From: Desulfotignum sp.
GTDB taxonomy: Bacteria; Desulfobacterota; Desulfobacteria; Desulfobacterales; Desulfobacteraceae
Direction of reading: 5' to 3'
Length of the DNA stretch: 5,892 bases
Assembly (NCBI GenBank): GCA_021737445.1
Contig: JAIPDY010000208.1
Coordinates: forward strand, 1 to 5,892
Part shown: positions 1-4,908 of the stretch, piece by piece
How positions within the stretch are numbered: position 1 is the first letter of the stretch
How the letters are laid out: each line of letters begins with the position of its first letter
The notes under the pieces: generated by a model
The model's database searches: none
The model's input: the letters and a program-made list of their open reading frames with translations, nothing else
Told to the model about the DNA's origin: nothing
Made by a program: the position numbers and the translations under genes

Positions 1-1
1 C

Positions 2-154
2 GCACTGGAAAGAGACAATGGCCGGATATTCATGAATCCGGGGTCCATCACCCGCCCTAAAAAGGGGCTGGCAACCTATGGCATCCTGGATGATACCGGT
101 GTGCACATCATGGCACTTAAAACAGGAACCCCTGTCATAAGCCTGGATTTATGA
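2..154 (+). CDS. YfcE/MJ0936-type metallophosphodiesterase, C-terminal fragment
   Basis: This is the last 50 residues of a gene whose start lies left of the window; it is open from base 2 to the TGA at 152-154. The visible part reads G-R-I-F-M-N-P-G-S-I-T-R-P (NPGS encoded at 35-46), followed by a short strand with Y-G-I-L-D. This matches the C-terminal end of the YfcE/MJ0936 calcineurin-like phosphoesterases, where a G-[KR]-x-x-x-N-P-G-S loop followed by [PR] and a closing beta strand is the hallmark. Known members are small, cytosolic, metal-dependent phosphodiesterases active on model substrates; the physiological substrate is usually unknown. The His/Asp metal ligands are mostly outside the window, so activity cannot be judged. 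The next gene begins 30 bp downstream on the same strand with no visible terminator, so the two are probably cotranscribed. Confidence 0.75.
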   Translation, partial: ALERDNGRIFMNPGSITRPKKGLATYGILDDTGVHIMALKTGTPVISLDL

Positions 155-173
155 CCATGGTGCAATTTTTTGC

Positions 174-178
174 AAGGA
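174..178 (+). promoter_or_regulatory. Ribosome binding site fixing the ATG 185 start
   Basis: AAGGA lies 6 bases ahead of the ATG at 185. The same frame also opens at a TTG at 170, but that codon lies upstream of this Shine-Dalgarno sequence and has none of its own. The site therefore decides in favour of ATG 185. Confidence 0.7.
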
Positions 179-184
179 ACTGCC

Positions 185-1942
185 ATGCCTGAAAAACAGT
201 TTACCCCAATTTTTGTTGGCAAAGATCCGGACCAGGATGCCTGGCTGACCGCTTTTTTTCTTGAAAACCACATCGATCCCTTTGCATACCCCTATAAGGT
301 GGGGACTGTGGAGCAGATCGAATTTATGGTGTATCTGGAAAATGATGAGCGGTATTTCCCCTGTTCTGATCAAATGTTCGAAGCCATCATGTCCAGACTG
401 GATAAGGCCTATCTGCAGCAGCGGTACCAGTATGTGTATGACAAGGTCATCAAGATGGTGGAAAAATTCATTGATTCCGCCTATGACCGGAAGTTTCTCA
501 CCACCCTGATCCGGATCAAGTATGAACATGAGATCGAATCCAGCCTGATCATCCCGTCCCGGCTGGAAAAACGGCTGTGTAAAATATTTTTAAGCCGGAC
601 CCATATTGAAAATCCATACTCCCTTGAAAAACAGCATGAAAACCGCCAGGCACAGGAACTTCTGGATTCTGATACATTTAAGAAAGCCTTGAACCATATT
701 GACGGTGCTTTGGAAAACATAGACACATTGTCTTTGAATGCTTTGCGCAAAAAAATCAAGGAGATTGAGTTTAAGCGCCTGCTGAGCCTGTTGTGTACCC
801 GGGATCTGTGGTGCGCTAAAAAAATGGAAATCCCTTCTCTGGATGAATTTAAGAACCTGTTTGGCACCACCCTGTCAGGCAAAGGCCTATCCCGGCTGAT
901 CCACCTGATTCACTCACAAAAAAGCAAAATACTCTGGCTCACGGATGAATCGGGCAGTGTGATGGTAGATATTGCCATTGCAAAATTTTTAGCTGACCTG
1001 GGGCACATTGTCATCCTGGCTGTCAAGGAATCCCCGGTATTCAAAAAGGTATCCCTGACTGACATCCGCACCGATCCGGTGCTGGCAAAAGCCCTTGAAA
1101 ACAGTCATTTTATCTATGAAAAGACCATCAGTAAAAACCGCCTGGTCCAGCGGCTTAAACTGGATGAAAATATCTATGTGGTATCTGACGGCACCCAAGA
1201 GACTCTGAACCTGCTGCTGGTATCCACCACATTTGCCAGAATTTTCAAAGAGGTGGACTATGTGATATCCCGGGGACATGGCCAGAAAAAAAGATTGATC
1301 CAGACCCATTTCCAGTTTACCCGGGACATCATCAACATATGTGCTGAAGACCAGGGGGGTACCAAACAGTTGTCCATAACCTGCAAGCCCAGGCATCCGG
1401 ATTTCATCAATTTTTCCCACAAAGATCTGGAAGACCGGGCCAACCGCATCATTGACCAGATGAAGGCAGCCAAAACCAAAAACATGACCGTGATGTTTTA
1501 CAGCGGAATCATCGGCTCCATCCCCGGCAAGATCGATGTCGCAAAAAAAATCATGACCTGTTTTATTGATCATCTCAAGCAGCAGTATCCGGATCTGTTC
1601 ATCATCAACCCTTCCACCTATTACGAACCAGGCATGGATGCAGATGACCTCATGTATATGTGGGAGATTGTTCAGACAAGCAACTATATCGATATCTGGC
1701 GCTTTCAGACAACAGAGGACATTACCGTCAGTTTTGGCCTCATGAACCAGAAGGTCCCGCCGGAGTGGATCGGAAAAGATGCCACATACAGCACCGGGTG
1801 CACCAAGGAGATGCGCATCGCCCAGGAAGCCCTGAAGACAAACCCTGAAATGCAGCTCATCGGCCCTTCTCTGGACAAATTCATGCGGCGGAACGAATAC
1901 GGCGTGGGCAGCATGTATGATCAACGCCTGGCAGATGGTTGA
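185..1942 (+). CDS. DUF89/ARMT1-like domain protein with divergent metal site
   Basis: This is a 585-residue, probably cytosolic protein with no signal peptide or membrane segment. Residues 1-240 are mostly charged and helical. From about residue 249 the pattern follows the DUF89 (ARMT1-like, damage-control phosphatase) fold: a strand ending L-W-L-T-D254-E-S-G-S where the family has D-N-A-G-E, then V-D-I-A-I-A-K-F-L as the following helix. Next come a strand with V-K-E-S-P in the place of the family's V-[KR]-x-x-P, and V-D358-Y-V-I-S-R-G-H-G-Q367 in the place of [AS]-D-x-V-I-x-K-G-x-G-N. The first Asp and the Asp before the R-G-x-G loop are kept. The Asn after the first Asp is Glu, the Asn-Asp after the Pro is Lys-Lys, and the final Asn is Gln. 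DUF89 enzymes are metal-dependent phosphatases on sugar phosphates and related metabolites. The substitutions mean this one may use a different substrate or be inactive. Residues from about 400 to 585 (with S-T-Y-Y-E-P-G-M-D and Y-S-T-G-C-T) form a region I do not recognise. The family call rests on motif order and spacing, not on a search. Confidence 0.6.
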   Translation: MPEKQFTPIFVGKDPDQDAWLTAFFLENHIDPFAYPYKVGTVEQIEFMVYLENDERYFPCSDQMFEAIMSRLDKAYLQQRYQYVYDKVIKMVEKFIDSAYDRKFLTTLIRIKYEHEIESSLIIPSRLEKRLCKIFLSRTHIENPYSLEKQHENRQAQELLDSDTFKKALNHIDGALENIDTLSLNALRKKIKEIEFKRLLSLLCTRDLWCAKKMEIPSLDEFKNLFGTTLSGKGLSRLIHLIHSQKSKILWLTDESGSVMVDIAIAKFLADLGHIVILAVKESPVFKKVSLTDIRTDPVLAKALENSHFIYEKTISKNRLVQRLKLDENIYVVSDGTQETLNLLLVSTTFARIFKEVDYVISRGHGQKKRLIQTHFQFTRDIINICAEDQGGTKQLSITCKPRHPDFINFSHKDLEDRANRIIDQMKAAKTKNMTVMFYSGIIGSIPGKIDVAKKIMTCFIDHLKQQYPDLFIINPSTYYEPGMDADDLMYMWEIVQTSNYIDIWRFQTTEDITVSFGLMNQKVPPEWIGKDATYSTGCTKEMRIAQEALKTNPEMQLIGPSLDKFMRRNEYGVGSMYDQRLADG

Positions 1943-1951
1943 TCAGATATC

Positions 1952-2680
1952 TCAAAAACCGGTACATTCGTGGATGTTAACTGCGGGCCGCTCTTTTTCC
2001 TTTGACAGGACCGCCATGGCAATTTTCCAGCGGTTCAGGAGGGTCCGGGTGAAAAAATGCCAGATACCCGGCACAACCTGTTTTTCAGATTCAAATACTA
2101 TTTCAGGCCGGCCCTGGTCAAAGACAAATGAAAACTGATCCAGCCCCAGAGACAGCCCTTTTCCCACCGCCTTGACATACGCTTCCTTCAAAGTCCACAA
2201 ATCCAAAAAAAGGTCCTGTCTGGCTTTAGAATTTAACTGCTTCAGCGCAAGGATTTCCGGTTTTGAAAAAAACCGGCCGGCCAGATCCTGATTAACGATT
2301 CTGTTTTTTTTTTCTATATCCAGCCCGATATTTGCATCAAGAGCCACTGCACACCCAACCAGTCCCTGGCAGTGGGACAGATTGAATTTTACCGGCAATG
2401 AAGATGTCTGCTTTGCCAGCTCAGGTTTTCCATGGCGGTTTTTAGAAAACCGCACCGCTGCCGGCTCAATATGGCAGCACCCTGCCAGAACATGCCTTGC
2501 CAGAGCTCTTGTCACAAAACCTTGATACTGTTTTTTATGGCACCCCATGGCCTGGATGGCTTCAATCTCTTCCCGGCTGAGTATTCTTCGGCTTTGATCC
2601 ATAACCCCTTTGTCTTTTACTTTATCCAAACAGATATAATAAAAGTGGATTTCACCTGGATTCAAATCAAAAAGATGCAT
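1952..2680 (-). CDS. Sfp-type 4'-phosphopantetheinyl transferase
   Basis: This 242-residue protein has the usual size of the Sfp class. The family enzyme moves 4'-phosphopantetheine from coenzyme A to a serine on acyl or peptidyl carrier proteins, switching on fatty acid, polyketide or non-ribosomal peptide synthesis in the cytosol. The motifs come in the right order: R-A-L-A-R-H around residues 58-63, N-R-H-G-K-P at 81-86, F-N-L-S-H at 99-103, I-G-L-D121-I-E123 for Mg2+, and L-W-T-L-K165-E166-A-Y-V-K170. All expected catalytic and metal residues are present, so it should be active. The ATG at 2680 is preceded by AGGGAG with a 6-base gap. The gene diverges from the response-regulator operon and converges on the DUF89-like gene, ending 9 bp from its stop. 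No carrier protein or synthase lies in the window, so its partner cannot be named. A run of ten A's on the coding strand follows directly after the D-I-E motif. Confidence 0.93.
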   Translation of the reverse strand: MHLFDLNPGEIHFYYICLDKVKDKGVMDQSRRILSREEIEAIQAMGCHKKQYQGFVTRALARHVLAGCCHIEPAAVRFSKNRHGKPELAKQTSSLPVKFNLSHCQGLVGCAVALDANIGLDIEKKNRIVNQDLAGRFFSKPEILALKQLNSKARQDLFLDLWTLKEAYVKAVGKGLSLGLDQFSFVFDQGRPEIVFESEKQVVPGIWHFFTRTLLNRWKIAMAVLSKEKERPAVNIHECTGF

Positions 2681-2686
2681 CTATTT

Positions 2687-2692
2687 CTCCCT
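2687..2692 (-). promoter_or_regulatory. Ribosome binding site of the phosphopantetheinyl transferase
   Basis: The minus strand reads AGGGAG six bases before the ATG at 2680-2678. This is a strong Shine-Dalgarno match and supports that start over the internal Met at residue 27. Confidence 0.7.
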
Positions 2693-2763
2693 GCAATGGA
2701 ACAAGACGGGGTCTATTTGCAGAACGCTTATCCCTTTAATATCATCAACCGCAAAAAAAACCA

Positions 2764-2792
2764 ATAACATAGATCTGACAGGCCAGAGGCAA
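2764..2792 (-). promoter_or_regulatory. Weak candidate promoter for the phosphopantetheinyl transferase
   Basis: On the minus strand TTGCCT (2792-2787) and TGTTAT (2769-2764) are separated by 17 bases, each matching 4 of 6 sigma-70 consensus bases. The pair would give a leader of roughly 75-80 bases. Such matches are common by chance in AT-rich spacers. It is listed only because the gene needs a promoter in this spacer and this is the best pair I see. Confidence 0.2.
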
Positions 2793-2800
2793 TCAGATAT

Positions 2801-2813
2801 CAGAAATATTCTG
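2801..2813. repeat. 13 bp palindrome beside the rightward promoter
   Basis: CAGAA-ATA-TTCTG is a perfect 5 bp inverted repeat around a 3-base centre. It ends one base before the TTGACA box at 2815. ATCAGA also occurs twice with a 7-base step at 2792 and 2799, so the area has more local symmetry than the rest of the spacer. The position would suit an operator controlling the signalling operon, but a 5 bp arm is short and could be chance. Confidence 0.3.
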
Positions 2814-2814
2814 G

Positions 2815-2844
2815 TTGACAAAAAAGGACTTCTCATTCTACATT
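2815..2844 (+). promoter_or_regulatory. Candidate sigma-70 promoter of the signalling operon
   Basis: A perfect TTGACA (2815-2820) is followed after 18 bases by TACATT (2839-2844), which matches 4 of 6 bases of TATAAT. Transcription would start around 2851, about 25 bases before the response-regulator ATG at 2876, and the leader would include the ribosome binding site. The -35 box is strong; the -10 box and the 18-base spacer are less than ideal. Confidence 0.45.
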
Positions 2845-2860
2845 CAATCAACCACATAAC

Positions 2861-2865
2861 AGGAG
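2861..2865 (+). promoter_or_regulatory. Ribosome binding site of the REC-GAF-HD-GYP gene
   Basis: AGGAG sits 10 bases ahead of the ATG at 2876, slightly longer than the usual gap. It is the only clear Shine-Dalgarno sequence in the three-gene operon, since the two downstream starts rely on overlaps with the preceding stop. Confidence 0.6.
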
Positions 2866-2875
2866 ACCTCTTCAG

Positions 2876-4447
2876 ATGCCTTCAGAAAATATCCTCATAG
2901 TGGATGGCGACCCGGTCACAAGACAGATGATCACCCAGGTCATCACGACATATGGTTACACCTTTAAAACTGCTGAAAACGGCACAAAAGCGCTGGATCT
3001 GATAAAAAAAAATCACTTTGATATTGTGATTGCCGATGCCTGCGTACCCGGGCTCAACGGTCTTGATCTGATGTCTGAAGCCAAAAAAATAAAGCCTGAA
3101 ACCTTTTTTATGATAATTACCGGATACAGCAGGGACTATTCCTATGAAAAAATAATCCGGGCCGGGGCAAAAGATTTCATTAAAAAACCGTTTACCGTTT
3201 CAGAACTGCAAAATAAACTGATCCGGATTATTGATGAACACAACATGGAACAGGAAAACAAGCGGTTGTTGATTCAGCAGGCGGAATTAAACGCGCAGTT
3301 GTCAGCCATCATATCTGTGGCATCTGACCTGGCTTCAGAACTGGATTTCAACAGCCTGTTTCCGCTTATCATACGAAAAATCACAGAGATGATGGGGGCA
3401 GAACGCACCAGCCTTTATATTCTGGACCAGGATAAAAATGAACTCTGGACCAAGGTGGCAGAAGGCGTTGATACGATCCGCCTGCCAGTGGGTCAGGGCA
3501 TCAGCGGCAGAGTTGCCCAGTCAGGCGAACTGCTCAACATCGAAGATGCCTGGAAACTTCCCTATTTCAACCCGGAATTTGATAAAAAAAACAATTTCAG
3601 GACCCGGTCGGTTTTATGTCTTCCCATTAAAAATCATGATGGAGAAAAACTTGGCGTTCTTCAGGTCATCAATAAAAAAAACAAGCAGCGGTTCGATACC
3701 AAGGATGAAATATTTTGTAAGGGCCTGGCGGCTCAGGTCGGCATTGCGCTTGAAAATGCGCTTTTGCATGATGAGATAAAACTTGCCTTTAAAAAATCGA
3801 TACAGACGCTGGCTGCAACCGTGGATGCTAAACACCCGCTTACCGCAGGCCATTCCCGGCGGGTAACCCAGTATTCCCAGTTCATTGCCAAAAAGATGGG
3901 GCTGACCCGGAAAGAACTGGACAATCTTTACTATGCGGCCCTGCTACATGATATCGGCAAAATAGGTATCTGTGATGCTATTTTGCTGAAAAACGGTCCT
4001 TTCACACCGGAAGACCGCGCGGTAATGAATACCCATCCTTTGAAGACAAAAGATCTGCTGGATAATTTTTATTTTCCAAGGGTCCTGCGCCATGTCCCCC
4101 AGATAGCAGCCTGCCATCATGAAAAAATGGATGGCACAGGTTATCCTTATGGACTGAGAGGGGATCAGATACCTCTGGGATCAAAAATTATTGCAGTGGC
4201 TGATGTCTTTGATGCACTGACTTCTCCCAGAGATTACCCCAAATATGCTTTTGGAAAAATTCTGGATTGTAACATCATGCCGTTTTCCAAAGTACTGGCC
4301 ATTTTAAAAACAGATGCCGGCACCCACTTTGATCCCCATATCATTGACACGTTCTTAGATTGCCTGCCAGACATTTTTCTTGACCAGAAAGACGGCCATT
4401 TCACACCGGAATATATTTCAGATGCGATCGATCAGTTGGCCAAATGA
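2876..4447 (+). CDS. REC-GAF-HD-GYP response regulator, cyclic-di-GMP phosphodiesterase
   Basis: This 523-residue cytosolic protein has three domains. Receiver (about 4-120): phosphoacceptor D54, T82 and K104 are in place, but the N-terminal acidic pair reads D10-G11 instead of D-D. A helical linker (about 120-145) leads to a GAF domain (about 150-300) with N266-K267, F273 and D277-E278, the NKFDE pattern of cyclic-nucleotide-binding GAF domains. HD-GYP (about 305-495): H326, H358-D359 with G-K362, H387, H414-H415-E, D-G-T-G-Y-P ending at 424, and D443. From memory of the Persephonella HD-GYP structure (PmGH), these ligands have almost the same spacing; the Glu that binds the third metal there appears absent (L322), so a two-metal site is likelier. 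The family hydrolyses cyclic di-GMP to pGpG or GMP, lowering the signal that favours biofilm. Activity is probably set by a histidine kinase, not seen here, and by a GAF ligand. It heads a three-gene operon; its TGA overlaps the next ATG. Confidence 0.95.
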   Translation: MPSENILIVDGDPVTRQMITQVITTYGYTFKTAENGTKALDLIKKNHFDIVIADACVPGLNGLDLMSEAKKIKPETFFMIITGYSRDYSYEKIIRAGAKDFIKKPFTVSELQNKLIRIIDEHNMEQENKRLLIQQAELNAQLSAIISVASDLASELDFNSLFPLIIRKITEMMGAERTSLYILDQDKNELWTKVAEGVDTIRLPVGQGISGRVAQSGELLNIEDAWKLPYFNPEFDKKNNFRTRSVLCLPIKNHDGEKLGVLQVINKKNKQRFDTKDEIFCKGLAAQVGIALENALLHDEIKLAFKKSIQTLAATVDAKHPLTAGHSRRVTQYSQFIAKKMGLTRKELDNLYYAALLHDIGKIGICDAILLKNGPFTPEDRAVMNTHPLKTKDLLDNFYFPRVLRHVPQIAACHHEKMDGTGYPYGLRGDQIPLGSKIIAVADVFDALTSPRDYPKYAFGKILDCNIMPFSKVLAILKTDAGTHFDPHIIDTFLDCLPDIFLDQKDGHFTPEYISDAIDQLAK

Positions 4448-4908
4448 CAGACAACAACAAAGAAAGATGCCGGCACAATGAACTGCTGCAAACCCAGCAG
4501 GAGAACCGGCTTTTAAAACAGACCGTCACCATATTGCGGGAAAAGCTGGAACATCAGCAGTTCAAAAACCGGCAAAATATCCAAAAGGCCGTAGCAGAAG
4601 GTGATAAAAAAAATTTTCAACTGGAGAAAACCATTGCGGTATTAAGAAATGAAATGGAAATTCTCATGTTTGAAAAAAAACAGCAGGTACATGATGCCAA
4701 AACAGCAGCAGCCGGTGAAATCAAACTGTTGAAAGAAACCGTCTCTGCCTTGAGAAATGAGATGACCCATCAGAAAATTAAGTTTCAAGAAAAATTGTAT
4801 CAAATTGAAAAAAACGATAGTGATCAGATTTATCATTTACACCAAACCATCATCGAGCTTCGTTTGCTGCTGGAAAAAACAGACACAGGATGTAAAAACA
4901 ATCAATGA
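4444..4908 (+). CDS. Coiled-coil protein with 36-residue repeats, function unknown
   Basis: This 154-residue protein has no family I recognise. It is rich in Gln, Lys and Glu, has a single Pro-free stretch predicted to be one long helix, and has no signal peptide or membrane segment, so it should be a cytosolic coiled coil. Its core is four copies of L-x-x-T-[VI]-x-x-L-R, starting at residues 24, 60, 96 and 132, exactly 36 residues apart; the fourth copy is cut short by the C-terminus. Hydrophobic residues also recur at repeat positions 12 (L/M), 17 (F/F/I) and 23 (I/V/L). The start ATG overlaps the upstream TGA in ATGA, and no Shine-Dalgarno sequence is visible, so translation is probably coupled to the HD-GYP protein. 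Its own stop overlaps the next start in the same way. Position between two GAF signalling proteins suggests a scaffold, adaptor or oligomerisation partner; this is inference from context and shape only. Reading frame and overlaps support a real gene. Confidence 0.85.
   Translation: MTDNNKERCRHNELLQTQQENRLLKQTVTILREKLEHQQFKNRQNIQKAVAEGDKKNFQLEKTIAVLRNEMEILMFEKKQQVHDAKTAAAGEIKLLKETVSALRNEMTHQKIKFQEKLYQIEKNDSDQIYHLHQTIIELRLLLEKTDTGCKNNQ
4513..4875 (+). repeat. Protein-level tandem repeat, 3.4 copies of 108 bp
   Basis: Units begin at 4513, 4621, 4729 and 4837, each 108 bp (36 codons), the last one covering only its first 13 codons. The residues L, T, L and R at unit positions 1, 4, 8 and 9 are identical in all four copies. 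At DNA level the copies have drifted, with different codons for the shared residues. The duplication is therefore old or maintained by selection on the protein, not a recent slippage product. Confidence 0.8.

Noticed and set aside
161..174. Small hairpin TGCAA-TTTT-TTGCA between the phosphodiesterase and DUF89-like genes
   Set aside because: Five AT-rich base pairs are too weak for a terminator, and there is no following T-run; probably chance.
170..184. TTG start adding five residues to the DUF89-like protein
   Set aside because: The AAGGA ribosome binding site is downstream of this TTG and correctly spaced for ATG 185.
149..529. A 126-codon minus-strand frame over the start of the DUF89-like gene
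   Set aside because: It overlaps a supported gene in antisense, and no family resemblance or start signal was seen.
1502..1531. P-loop-like G-S-I-P-G-K in the DUF89-like protein
   Set aside because: The spacing is not G-x4-G-K and no Ser or Thr follows the Lys, so it is not a Walker A motif.
989..1924. A 311-codon open frame on the minus strand, opposite the DUF89-like gene
   Set aside because: It lies wholly inside a well-supported gene, has no convincing ribosome binding site ahead of its start, and its translation (rich in His, Cys, Phe and Val) shows no recognisable domain. It is best explained as a codon-bias shadow.
2432..2767. A 111-codon plus-strand frame covering the start of the phosphopantetheinyl transferase and part of the spacer
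   Set aside because: Most of it is antisense to a gene with complete family motifs; its product has no recognisable features and no proper ribosome binding site was seen.
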